Assembly (NCBI GenBank): GCA_014281115.1
Contig: JACONQ010000010.1
Location: 744,001-808,000 of the forward strand
Direction: 5' to 3'
Length of the DNA stretch: 64,000 nt
Source of the DNA: Laburnicola sp. R22_1
Taxonomy: Eukaryota > Ascomycota > Dothideomycetes > Pleosporales > Didymosphaeriaceae
Shown here: positions 22,597 to 33,522 of the stretch, piece after piece
How the letters are laid out: every line of letters starts with the position of its first letter
Position numbering within the stretch: the first letter of the stretch is position 1
The notes under the pieces: generated by a model
Database searches by the model: none
What the model saw: only the letters and a program-made list of their open reading frames with translations
What the model was told of the DNA's origin: nothing
Translations under genes and position numbers: made by a program

Positions 22597-24529
22597 TCAT
22601 CGTAACCCATCCCCCCCCTCTCTTCTGTTTCGATAGACATCCCTAGCCGCAACGGCTACACCCACCACAAGGAGCAGCGCATTGAATGACGCCATCATGT
22701 AGAATGGTGCACCGGGACCACTCGTATCAAACAAGGCTCCTCCAGCTTTGGTAAGAAGCAGGATACCAAAACCTCCCAACAGACTATATGTCCCTGCTAT
22801 TGACCCCTTCAGATGTGCGTGCGACTTCGGACTTGGTGATGTTGATGGAGATCTTGAGTAACTGGGTTCGAGGAGTGGAGCCTCCTCGGATGCTGGCGTC
22901 AGTGTAGGGCTCCAAGGTGGCGTTGCGCCCGCTGAAGGATGATCGTTGTTAGAAACGTTGTCCTCTCCGCTATATGATTGCGCATTGCCACTATCGTCAT
23001 CATTGATGCCTCGTCCAAGCAACGCAAGAGAGCAGACGATTGCGCCGATTTGACTGATGCCAAGTAGAGCGACAATAGCGAAAATACCTCCAGATCCATC
23101 TTTACTTCCAGGATCTGGGCTCGCGAGGGATCCAAAGGCGGAGTAGCCTGCGACACCTGCCACCGCTGCGAGTATCAATGGAAGGTTGTATTGTCGATAT
23201 CGTGCAGACAAATAGCCGAAGATTGGAGCACAGAGCAGCGCAATGAGTTGGCTGATGCCGGTCAACATGGCTGCGAGCTTGTACGCCTGTGGGCAGGACT
23301 CCTTGATACCAGCGGGGTCGGACGGATCTGCTACGCGGCATTGGCCTGTCTTCAAAAAGTACGTGTTCGTGAAAAGCGGAATGAACAGACTGATGGCTAC
23401 CGAGGAAGATCTTGCCACGAAACCACCAACATAACCCAAGCCAATGGTCGGCGATTGATATCCAAGGCGCACACTTTCCCAGAACAATCTGGGATAGGAT
23501 GGAATGCGCTGCCGTGATTCCTCGGAATCCGATGTTTTTTCCTGCTTCCTGTTCACAAGGCGTTTCCAACTCTTCTCTTCCTCTCCTGGTAGTTTCCGCA
23601 GCCCGAAAAAGCACCCTAACGAGACCAATATGGCGATTCCTCCCACAATGTAGAACGAGTCCGCAACGGCAGCAGCTGGATCCACTCCTGCGTTCCCGAA
23701 CCGCGTCGGAAGCGGTAAAAATAAGAGTAGCGCGACGAGAGCGCCGCATCCCGTAAACATGCCCACAAGCCCGGCCAGGTGTGAAGTCGAGGCGCTCGTA
23801 TCCTTTTTGACAGTCGTATCATCGTGTGGAGGGGATCTCGATTGGAACCGGGCAGGAGTAATCGTCAGCTCGGACGAGATGGAAGCCGCCATGGTATGGG
23901 ACGTTCCATTCGCACGTCTGCGCGGAGCTCTAGGATCGTGGACAATCTGGACGACAGTCATGGTAGGGAGGATTGCAGTGACCATGGTCGCACTACCGGC
24001 TCGTCATCAGCATCTACTCCAGGCATGCATGGGGCGGAATCACTCACGTAGCAGTCGCGCCCAGACTGAATAGCAAGCGCGCAAGCAGCAACTGCGGATA
24101 TACGTTCTTCGCCGCCATGAACAGCCATAGGCTCACCCCGACAATCGCATATCCCACGACAGCCACGCTCCTTACTCCCACGCGATCGCTCAGCAAGCCC
24201 CAGGCCGGGCACGCAACCAGCGCCACCAGCTCATCTGCGAAGCCGAGAGTGCCCACCGCGTCGCCTACATTGTGCGATTGGCCGATGCGCTGCGTGATTA
24301 CGAAAGAGATCGAGCTGTTGAGGAAGACGAGGAACGAGATGGAGAAGAGCGCAACGCCGAAAAGATAGGTCGCGATTTGTGTGCGCGTTGCCGTAAATCC
24401 GAGCATCGTCGTAATACTATCTGGGCGCTTGCTCCAAGGAGCGTGCCGGTGTACTGCGGTCGGCGAGGGAGCATCGGAGTTGCGTGTTTGTCTGGCGCTC
24501 GGCGTCTTGACGCGGACCGGAGACGTCAT
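22597..24529 (-). CDS. Major facilitator superfamily transporter
   Basis: Predicted 12-helix membrane transporter of 625 residues. Exons are 24529-24048 and 23992-22597 with a GT-AG intron of 55 nt. The start is the first ATG (an in-frame GTG lies four codons upstream). A hydrophilic N-terminal tail of about 45 residues precedes the first helix (TYLFGVALFSISFLVFL). The loop between helices 2 and 3 has WGLLSDRVGVRSVAVVGY, the MFS signature (GxxxDRxGxR). The splice site falls in LLLARLLFSLGATATATMVTAILPTMT. A long soluble loop with GDGTS-like low complexity sits between the halves, and a Ser/Pro-rich loop precedes the last two helices. It resembles fungal MFS proteins of unknown substrate; the substrate cannot be inferred here. 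Confidence 0.88.
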
Positions 24530-24700
24530 TGGTTCAGCCACGCGGGCACTGCAACAGCCACATCACGTACATTCATTGCTCGGGACCTCCTTCGGAACCC
24601 TGGGACCGAGCACATGGTGTAATTGAAAAGCATAATAAGTTGACACAGATCTACAGGAGGAGTAGATTAGCTAAACTCTGTGACCATGAAGTCAACGAGT

Positions 24701-26387
24701 CTAAGGGTATCCATTATAACTCCTAGCAGCTTCATCATCCATGAATGATGAGGAGGTAGCTGTCTCCAAAACCTCAAGAGCGCCACCAACCAGGTGCAAA
24801 CTTCCTGTAATGAGAACCATCACCTCTGCGTCATCTCCTGCCTCCTTTGCCCATTCACCCGCAATGCCCCGCGCTGTTGCGATGGCTTCTTCAATTGTCC
24901 TCAGCACCTTGACATCAGCTGTATTGTCGATCTCAGCCCAGGTCTGTGCAAGAGCTTTTTGTACGGCGAGCGTGTCAACGTCTTGCTGGTTGGTATTGAT
25001 CGATACGAGGTCGGGCTTGTACCCCTCACTAAAAGTCTGGTTGGTAGTGAAGATGACATGTGCAAAGGGCGAAGTAGAATCTGAGGTGATGCCTGTCTGC
25101 AGTGCAGTGTATAAGGCCTTGGCGAGGGCGTTTGCATCTCGCGTTTGCTGGTTGAATATCATGATGCGGGGTGCTGGGTTTGCCGATGTTGGAGCGGCTT
25201 TTGCCGCATCCATCTGCTCAGCGAACCAGCGCCCGGTCACTTCAATACTCTCGAGCGTGTGGCCTCCATCGATATGCCATGCAACGTTCTTTTCACGTCG
25301 GACCTCACACCGCCCTGGCAAGCGAACTTCTTCTAGCCCCTTGACGAACTGAGGAGGAAGCGCGATGTATGGACTAGCCGTTGGGTTCGGAATAGACGTG
25401 TGTCCGAGGGCGCGAAGGTGGGCAGCTGCAGCGGCAATGGCAACCGAGGCGTTGATCTTTTGAAACGAGGCAGATAGACCGAGCTTGATCTCGTTATTGG
25501 CCAGGGCTGGATGTACGTCGACAACATGCAATTCAGCGTTTCTCTCCCTGGCACGACCCTTCAGCACGGCGATAGCCTCCTCTTTTTGCGGGGCGGAGAA
25601 TGCAACACTTCCTGGTTTGAATATCCCGGACTTGTGCCATGCGATCTCAGGAAGCGTGGAGCCTAGCATAGCCGTATGGTCTATCCCTAGACTAGTCACC
25701 GCGGTGACTGTGGGCTTTAGGAGAATGTTGGTACTGTCGTACTCTCCCCCTATACCGCATTCTATTACTGCTGAGTCTACACCTTCCTCCAGATATGCGT
25801 GTAATGCGGCGAGCGTCAAATATCGGAAGTACACGGGCTTTGTTGGCACGTCCGACGGTGTGTGTTCCGCATCAGCGGCAGCTTCCAGGCGGTCCCATAC
25901 TTGAAAGAAATACTTTGCGAACACGTCCTCAGATATGGGCTCATTGTTTATCTGTATCCGCTCGCGTACGGATCGAAGATGTGGGGAGGTGTATAGCCCG
26001 ATTTTGGTGGGCTGTGATGATGATTCTAACGAGGATGGGATGTATTGGGCGAGGATGGAAGAGATGAAGGCGCTAGTGGAGCCTTTCCCTTTGGTTCCCG
26101 CAATGTGTATCGGTCTCAGTCGGTCGAAATCGGAGGGCTTGCAGCTATATCAGCGGCCGGATCGAAGCGAAGAGATGAGAGCCGCACACCTCGTATCCAA
26201 TCTTGCGACACCACTCTATCATTTCGGGGATAGCCTGTGTGTTCATGCCCCTGCCCGATTTCCGAATCGCATCCACGATGGAGAAATTGGACTGCAGCGT
26301 GTTGAGCGCCGCGACCGCGGCCTGCGCGAGTTAGATGGGCTCGGGTGGGGTACGGTCGCGTCTTACAGCATAGTCACGCTTGGCCAT
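24701..26387 (-). CDS. MET7: Folylpolyglutamate synthase
   Basis: ATP-dependent ligase that adds glutamates to folates, supporting one-carbon and methionine metabolism. The protein has 529 residues. Exons are 26387-26367 (21 nt), 26321-26190 and 26137-24701, in phase. The N-terminus (MAKRDYAAAVAALNTLQSN) is the usual folylpolyglutamate synthase opening. The P-loop is HIAGTKGKGSTS at about residues 62-73, followed by TSPHLRSVRERIQIN (folate/ATP contacts) and IECGIGGEYDSTNIL. SLGIDHTAMLG gives the metal-binding His, and WHIDGGHTLESIEVTGRWF begins the C-terminal domain with its DGAH-like motif (here DGGH). There is no obvious mitochondrial presequence at this start; an upstream alternative start would be needed for one. 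Confidence 0.93.
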
Positions 26388-27903
26388 GACGGGGAAACTG
26401 TGGTGTAGGAGAGCAATTGGGGCGTTTGGGCGGGGGCACAACTGCCTTGCTATCCTCGACATTAGGACATGACTGAGTTGTGCTTTGCGGTGAGGAAGCA
26501 CTCTTGACTGTTTTCTGGATGGCCGCCGATAGCCGGGGTTCGGGGTCCACTAGACGCACGGGCCTGGGATGACTTCAGGCTTCGAAATATAAATTCCCCT
26601 CCAGTTCTCTGCTGCTTCTCCATCCTTTATATTCTGCTGATGCTGAGCAGCGCCCCAAGTCGGTCCTCTCGACTGTTGGCACTGGCACTTCTTCTCCAAT
26701 CAACATCAGTTGTATATTCGGGCACCGAGTACTTCGAAGCCATCAGAAACTCACCGACGCCGTCCCGCCGTGCAACGCCTTTGCGCCGACCATGTCGACT
26801 TCGTATCTTACTCATCCTTGCAGCTCTCCAATTCTTGCCCGCGACAACCGAAACACGCACCTCTCTTGGAAGTCTTATGCATACTGTATGACTGTTCCCT
26901 TTAAACAGACGGCTCCCAAATGAGCCGTTCCAAAGCTAACCTACTACTACCCGGATTGAAGTAGTAATGCTGGTTCCGTTTTCCGATGGCACGGAATGAG
27001 CACTCTTGAAGCGAGCTGTCGTTCACAACCACTTAGACATGACTCGTTGGGTAACCTTCTAGTAGGCTTCTAGTACATCTGTCGCACGTTCCAAACTTAT
27101 GCGATGTTACAAATCACGGCCGATTGCCTAGCATTAACAAGCGGACGTGATGCCGCGTTTCTAGGTATACTCGTCGATCAACTCTGTACTCATCGATCAA
27201 CTGGACAACTGCACATGCTCTCCAGCTGCGCGCACTGCGCAATTACTAATTTATTAGAAGAAATGTCGGAACGAACCCTTTCCACTTGATGAAGAATCTA
27301 CGCTAGACCGGCCGATCCTAGCACTGTTGTGATTCGAAACCTCCAAAGCTGCGGATGTCGTGCTCACTGCCTGTCCACACGAGTGGGTGCGACTGCTGCA
27401 GTCGCACCCATCGGGAACGCGGTTTCACAACACCCCCCGCAGTTGATCGCAAAACTGAACGCGGTTCCCCTTGGGCCTTCATAATATTCGTTCTTATCGC
27501 ATGTTTGTTTTCATTTTTTCGGCTTCCGATTCTCGTTTTGTCAACATGCAGATATCGACTGCGCAAAGGTATTCGTGACGACCTGGGTGGTCTACCACTA
27601 TGCTGGCGCAAAATACATCCATCTCTGGCAGATGTCCCTTACAGCAGGCGAAGACGAAGCCGGACTTATTCTTCGTCCTTGCAACGTTACTCGGCAACAT
27701 CTTGTACTAGGTGCTTCTCAGCCCATCACGTTCTGTGCGCTGTCTGTGTTGACTCACACGGACGCACTGAAGAGAATTGATTAGCACTCATCCTCGACCG
27801 TCATTTACATACGCATACATCAAGCACGTTCCTGCGCAAGAAGCTTTTTACTTGGTCATCTCTATCATCATTTCCAAACAACGGTCCTGCAGTGCTGGAA
27901 ACG
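26388..27903. other. Intergenic region, no supported gene
   Basis: A small plus-strand frame at 26640-26891 (83 codons) starts with a signal-like hydrophobic stretch (RLLALALLLQSTSVVYS) but has no other support. Two other short frames near 27355-27780 look non-coding. A palindromic GGTGCGACTGCTGCAGTCGCACC lies near 27386-27408. Confidence 0.45.
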
Positions 27904-28545
27904 ATGGTCCTTGTCTCCCTAATCTCGGCCGTGGCTCTGTACCTCTTTTGCTCCTTCGCCGGCCTCGCGGACCCTGTTGCAGCGCAACCATTCTCTCGCT
28001 TCAGCCATCGTGTACAGACACTGCCAATTCGGGCTATCCACGAGGATCCGTACTTGTCCCTCAAGCGCAGTCGCCAGGCGCAGAATGCCGAGTCACGCGC
28101 CCGCCTTCGCCGTCGCGGACTGCCTGGAGCTGTCTACATTTGCATTCAAGACAACTTCCGTGGCGACTGCGCTTGGACTGCTCCGACCGACGAGTGCCAC
28201 ATCGTTGGCACAGGGGATAATTCGCCAAAGTCAATCGGTCCTGATGAAAATGGTTTTTGCGCCCTCTACGAGAAAGCGGATTGTACGGGCGATGTGGTCC
28301 AGACGCTCAGATTTCCAGGCCAGGCAAGCAATCTGCCGGCATTTGCTGGCTTGAAGTGCTTTGCGGATGGATCGTCGATCGCCAACACGACGAGGATTAT
28401 TCAAAACGCTGACGGAGCGGACCCTAGGCTGGCGGGTGGAGTGGGGAGTATGGAGAGGATGAAGCTGAAGGATGTTATGGATGCAATGGAGAGAGATGGG
28501 TTTAGTCGGGGGATGATAGGGCTGAAGAAGGGCCATTATTACTGA
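27904..28545 (+). CDS. Secreted cysteine-rich protein, beta/gamma-crystallin-like
   Basis: Single-exon frame of 213 residues starting at the ATG that opens a signal peptide (VLVSLISAVALYLFCSFAGLADPVAAQ, cleavage after about residue 27). A basic pro-region with dibasic sites (LKRSR, LRRR) follows, suggesting Kex2-type processing before GLPGAVYICIQD. The mature part has six Cys in two similar motifs: YICIQDNFRGDCAW..C and CALYEKADCTGDVV..C. The pattern YxCxDxNFxGxC...GPDxxxxCxLYxxxxCxG recurs in small secreted fungal proteins with a beta/gamma-crystallin-like fold (inference from pattern). The last 60 residues are a charged extension. It could be a cell-wall or effector-type protein; function unknown. 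Confidence 0.75.
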   Translation: MVLVSLISAVALYLFCSFAGLADPVAAQPFSRFSHRVQTLPIRAIHEDPYLSLKRSRQAQNAESRARLRRRGLPGAVYICIQDNFRGDCAWTAPTDECHIVGTGDNSPKSIGPDENGFCALYEKADCTGDVVQTLRFPGQASNLPAFAGLKCFADGSSIANTTRIIQNADGADPRLAGGVGSMERMKLKDVMDAMERDGFSRGMIGLKKGHYY

Positions 28546-28813
28546 AGACATTTCTCTGCACACTTTCAACATGTTTCTTTACTATTACAGCACTGGTTGG
28601 TGCAATAATCCATGGGGTTTATGCGAACAAGATTGGCATAGCATGAATGCTACATAGTGTATAGTCGACTCCCAGTCCCAGTGCCAGCGGAGGGCGCGGC
28701 GCAGGCGCGGGCAAACCCACGGCACGTGATCACGCCTGGACGTTCCCTGGTAGCCAAGCCCCAAAAAAAAGTCGCTGCGTTGTTCCTGGCGATCCCTGCA
28801 GACACAACTCGCC

Positions 28814-30150
28814 ATGTTCCAAAACATTTGCGCGATCCCGCTAGACCACGACCTGTTCGCCCAGGTGATCCATCCGGAGGAGCCAATTGTCAGCGTGGGG
28901 CTCTCTTCCGGCCATGTCCATACCTACCGCCTGCCCGCGGGCGCAAGCGACGATGGCGACGCCGACGAGACGCTAGCTTCAGAAAATGGCTTTGGACACA
29001 TCGAAACAGCATGGAAGACGCGGCGGCACAAGGGCAGCTGCCGGGCGCTGTCGTTTGCCGTCGATGGCTCGCAATTGTACTCGACGGGCACCGACGGCAT
29101 CGTCAAAGCTGCGGATGCCGTGACGGGAAACGTTGTTGCGAAAATCGCCGTCCCGCTTGACCCGTACATCCTATCGTCCATTGCCTCGTAGTGAGTCTGC
29201 TAATGACGCGTAGAGCCACCAACGCCATCGACGCCCCCTCTCTCATCCACGCGCTCTCCCCGCAGACTCTCCTCCTCGCGACCGACTCCTCGGCGCTCCA
29301 CCTCTACGACCTACGCGCCCTGGGGCCCAAGGCGTCACCAAAGCCACAGCAGACATACCATCCTCACGATGACTACATATCATCGCTTACTCCACTGCCG
29401 CCGAGCGCCGAAAGCACGAGTGGGTTCAGCAAACAATGGGTCACCACGGGAGGCACCACGTTGGCCGTCACTGATCTGCGGCGAGGGGTCATGGTGCGCA
29501 GTGAGGATCAGGAAGAGGAGCTCTTGTGCTCGGTCATGGTCACAGGGTTATCTAAAAAGGGCTCGAGCGTGGGTGAGAAGGTGGTCGTAGGAGGAGGCAA
29601 TGGCGTTCTCACCCTATGGGAGCGAGGAGTATGGGACGACCAAGACGAACGCATCATTGTGGATAGGGCACCCGGGGGCGGAGAGAGTCTGGATGCCATG
29701 GCATTGGTGCCTCCAGGCGTTGGGCCTGGCGGAAAAGTCATCGCCGTGGGCTTGGGCAATGGCGCCTTGCGCTTTGTCAAGATCGGGTCCAACCAGGTTA
29801 TTGCCGAACTGGGACACGATGAGCTCGAGCAGGAAGCCGTTGTTGGTCTGGGCTTCGATGTCGCGGGCAGAATGATCAGCGGAGGCGGCAAGACAGTCAA
29901 GATTTGGGGTGAACCCGGCGTTGGCGATGGAGCTGGTGACGATGATGAGGAAGAAGACGAAGAGGCCGGAAACGGGGTCGCGCATGCTAAACGCTCGCGG
30001 GGTAGCGACTCGGAAGATAGCGATGAAGAGATTGATGACAGCAGCGAAGATGAGAAGCCAACACAAAAGCGGAAGAAGAGGAGAAAGGGGAAGGGAAAGG
30101 GCAAGCAGCAACAAAAGCCTGGAATCATGGGCTTCTCTGGATTGACGTGA
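28814..30150 (+). CDS. JIP5: WD40 repeat protein Jip5
   Basis: Predicted nucleolar WD40 protein of 428 residues, linked in yeast to ribosome biogenesis. Exons are 28814-29163 and 29214-30150, joined across a 50-nt GT-AG intron that restores [19 protein letters not shown]. Repeat blades are visible: [88 protein letters not shown] and [12 protein letters not shown]. The C-terminus is strongly acidic ([26 protein letters not shown]) and then strongly basic ([13 protein letters not shown]), the layout of Jip5 proteins. It ends GIMGFSGL. Confidence 0.9.
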
Positions 30151-30960
30151 ATTGGCGCGCTCAGATGGTTGTATGCTTTGCTCTTCCGATATGACAACAA
30201 CGTATATACATAGTTGGAACGTTCAAGGGGGTCATCTGGGAGATCCTCGTCTGTGAGGCAAGACAACCCGACCGCACAAGTCGATAGCGATGCTGACGCA
30301 CTTTCGCCAGTCGGATTATGATGGATATGTGCGGAGTTCAAGCTTCGTGTCAATGTTCGGCAGGGTATTAGAAAGCAGCTTAGCTATGCATGAAGACGTT
30401 AACAGCTAGCTAGCATAGCTGCCTGTAAGGTATGCACCGCACATGCGACCAAGTAGCCACGTTAGCAATCCCACAACATCATCTCACTCGAGTTGCCCTC
30501 CTGCCTACGGCTTCGCTATCCGCATCCCGGATCCCGGACCCCACCGCCGTCATCATCCCCAGCGTGCTCGTTCCCATCCCTATCCAGTCCCGGCATCCTA
30601 CACTTTTCTGTACCACCCACGTCACGCTCCCATCCAACGCCGTTTCCCCAGACTTTTCTTGCTTCTATTTCCACCTTTAATTTATCTCTGACGCCGGGAT
30701 TGGCCACGCCGGCCTTCGCTTAGCACCTATCAACCATAGTGTGAAGATGCAATAGCGCTTAATCTAACGTTGTTGCACTTGGCCGACCGCGGACCGCCGC
30801 CTCCGTCGCGGAATGGGGTTGCGGCGTCACTGGGGGAAGTGGCGAGGCGAGGAGCGGTATGTGCGTTGGTGATTTGGTTGGTGGATGGGGGGCTTTGTGC
30901 TCCTCCTGGTGCTGGGATGGGTATATGAGATGGTGGGCTGGTAAATGGCTGTGTGGGTGC
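30151..30960. other. Intergenic region upstream of the AA9 remnant
   Basis: Here one would expect the N-terminal half of an AA9 gene. I find no signal peptide followed by His and no matching exon. The sequence is short low-complexity frames only. Confidence 0.5.
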
Positions 30961-31305
30961 ATTGCGCCAGGGCAGTATCTCCTCCGCGGGGAGTTGATCG
31001 CGCTGCATGCGGCGGGGAACTCCGGCGGAGCGCAGTTTTACATGGTAAGACGCCCCCCTCCAAAAAGAATCTTCTTGGTTGGTTGCTGTAGACTACCTAT
31101 CAGAGAAGAATGGGCGTGTGCTGACGTGGTGGTGCGTATGTAGGAGTGCGCGCAGATCAATGTGCAGGGTGGGTCGGCGAGCAAGACGCCTGCGAGTGTG
31201 AGTTTTCCGGGCGCGTATAAGGCGGCGGATCCGGGGATTTTGTATAATTTGTATGCGGGGTCGAAGACGTATACTGCGCCTGGGCCGGCGGTGTTTAAGT
31301 GTTAG
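30961..31305 (+). pseudogene. 3' remnant of an AA9 lytic polysaccharide monooxygenase gene
   Basis: Two in-phase exon pieces (30961-31044 and 31144-31305, with a 99-nt GT-AG intron) encode the C-terminal third of an AA9 (former GH61) copper enzyme. [16 protein letters not shown] is followed by [12 protein letters not shown], then ECAQINVQGG, SVSFPGAYKAADPGILYNLY and the ending TAPGPAVFKC. The His of IALH and the Gln and Tyr of AQFY match active-site-proximal positions of the family. The signal peptide, His1 and the rest of the histidine brace are not found within 800 bp upstream. The surviving part is intact with no stop codons, so truncation may be recent. A distant 5' exon cannot be fully excluded. 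Confidence 0.75.
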
Positions 31306-31887
31306 AGTGGGTAGGGTGGGGTGGTCGTGATGAGGGGGATGGGATGGGTGCTCAGACGCGGTGTTGATGTTGATATTGAGAATCTAGCATGTGGCTTTAC
31401 CGTCGTGGATTTTCTGCACCGGATGGCGCATCTGTAATATGCATGTGAGCCGTACTTTTGAGGGGGACCGGGTCCAGTAAAAGGCCTATACCAGCCATGT
31501 TCATAGCTCCTCAAGATAGCCCTTTCAACTTCCCCAACTATGTCTCATTTTCGAGTCCTAGGTGATGCAGATCCGGTCGATTCATATGTATCGAAGGCCC
31601 AGTTTTTGCCTAATCCATACGACTTTCCTTGGAGAAGTAGATCGCTTAGCTAAGTTGGTATTACATGTTGTTCTGTATCCCCAAGCTTATTAAACCTCGG
31701 ATGTCGTTAACTCGAATTCAATTTGGGATTGAATATGCTGTCTGCTAAAGGATAACCACATCGGACTCAAAATCTTGCTAGAGCGTGTAAATGCTTTTGC
31801 ATGGTGCGATTCATGACTGAGCGAAAAATTACCATCCGTCTCATATATGCTCTGGGTTGCTTTTCTTGGAGCGGTTGTACACAGGGC
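31306..31887. other. Intergenic region between the AA9 remnant and GPI14
   Basis: Convergent 3' flanks; no gene recognised. Confidence 0.5.
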
Positions 31888-33335
31888 TCAAGTTGATTTC
31901 TTCGTGCTTTTCTGCGACGGGTAGAGCCCTTTCGTTCTGACATCTCGAATAATGATAGCTAAGATTCCGACGTTGACAGCGAAGAACAAGATGCTGGAAG
32001 CCCAGAGTCCTGGAACGAATGTTGAGTGTCCGTTGAATTCGAGCTGAAAGCCTTGCTGAAGCCAGAACACCTTGCTTTGGTTAGCTGGTCGTTCGGATAC
32101 AATTGTGAACAGCACAAACCTGACCGAGTAACCAGAGAACGAGTGCTGTAATGCCGACTTGCCGCGATTGTAGCAAGGTTGAGTCTGGGAGGTAGTAAGG
32201 AAGGAACATCATGTACCAGAGAAAGTACTGGCAAGCTGTCAATACACATGGGAGCTTCAATGTTCGATCCACTTACCTGGCTGGTGCAAACTTTGTTGAA
32301 AGCTACGAATGCAAAAGTCTGAGCGAGCATAGTCGATGGTAAATCCTTCTTGCTCAAGATCAAGGGGATCAGAACTGCACTGAGGAGCAGCTGTGGTAAG
32401 AAAGCCAAGCGTTCAAGTTCCATAGATGAATAAACTTTAGCGTCTCCGTCGACTTTTGGAGATGAATTAAGATACAGTAGCGTATTGTAAGGCGAAAAGT
32501 TATGACGATGATCGATCCGGATCAGATGGTAGAAATAGCTATGCTCGAGGAAGGGCCAACCATAGCTTTCTCTCATCAGTCCTACTGTGTACTAGGTGGC
32601 TTCTGTGACTTACGAAAGATACATGACCACATTCAACCCTATAAACGTAACGAGACTGAAAAAGGCCACGGCAAGTCGCTGCGGGTTTGCGAAGGCGAGC
32701 ATTTGGGTCACTAGCGAGCCGAAGGTGGTCGGCTTGCTACTCTTCTGCGTGTTGGTCTGTTTTCCGTCGAGCCACCAAATAATGGAAGCGGCATAGATGA
32801 ACGGGTAGATCTTGAAATGGACTGCGAAGCCGAGAAGACAACCTGCAAGCGCGATGCGCTTCGCCAAAACCGCCCAAAGGAGAGCAGTGACAAAGACGCC
32901 AAGGAGTCCTTCAGAGCTGCCACGCGTGCTGATAGTAGCGACCATAGGGTTCAACAGCCAGATGCTCGCATATTTCAGCGCTCTTTCTCGCGACATGTTT
33001 TGGTAGGTTCGGAGGATGCGAAACATCATCCAGCCTGTAACAATGTCACCCACCGCAAAGAGTATCTTTCCAAATGAGAACCAGAAGCCTGGCCATGCCG
33101 TAGGGTATATAAGCCACGCCAGGAGCGGAGTGTACCTGTACGTGTCTCGAGCATAAGGCGATTGTCCTTGTGCAATGAAGCGCGCGGCATCGGTAAACAC
33201 AAAGTAGTCGATATCAGTGTATTTCATAGGAGAGTATGCATCTTGAAACAGGCCGTAGACCAGGAAAATAGCTCTTAGAAGCATCGCAGCAGAGAACACT
33301 GCACGTGTACTGCCGAAGAAAGCCGAGAGCGCCAT
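31888..33335 (-). CDS. GPI14: GPI mannosyltransferase 1 (PIG-M, GT50)
   Basis: ER membrane enzyme that adds the first mannose to the GPI-anchor precursor. The protein has 433 residues. Exons are 33335-32614, 32565-32277, 32227-32120 and 32070-31888, all GT-AG and in phase. The start was chosen at MALSAFFGSTRAVF, directly before the first membrane helix. The luminal DxD catalytic motif is TDIDYFVF (Asp41, Asp43), followed by GQSPYARDTYRYTPLLAW. Other family blocks are ASIWLLNPMVATISTRGSSEG, GFAVHFKIYPFIYA, the splice-spanning YGWPFLEHSYFYHLIRIDHRHNFSPY and YFLWYMMFLPYYLP. The C-terminus ends in a short Lys-rich cytosolic tail. The first pogo element inserted about 190 bp upstream of this start codon, so it may affect the promoter. 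Confidence 0.93.
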
Positions 33336-33522
33336 CCTCAGTTGGATCGGGGAAGGGAAGAGACAAAAGGAGACGGAACCCCAATCATTGAGCAGACGGG
33401 ACGCGGAAATGCAAGGACATGGGCGCGAGTGAAAGCGCGAGATGGAGAGGATGAGCTTGCGGGTATTCACAGCCTCACTGTGAGAGACATCCGCACGGTG
33501 CGTTACCGAAGAAGCTAAGCCG

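Noticed and set aside
26640..26891. Small plus-strand frame with a signal-like hydrophobic start
   Set aside because: 83 codons, Arg/Pro-rich afterwards, no Cys pattern and no homologue I recognise; could be chance.
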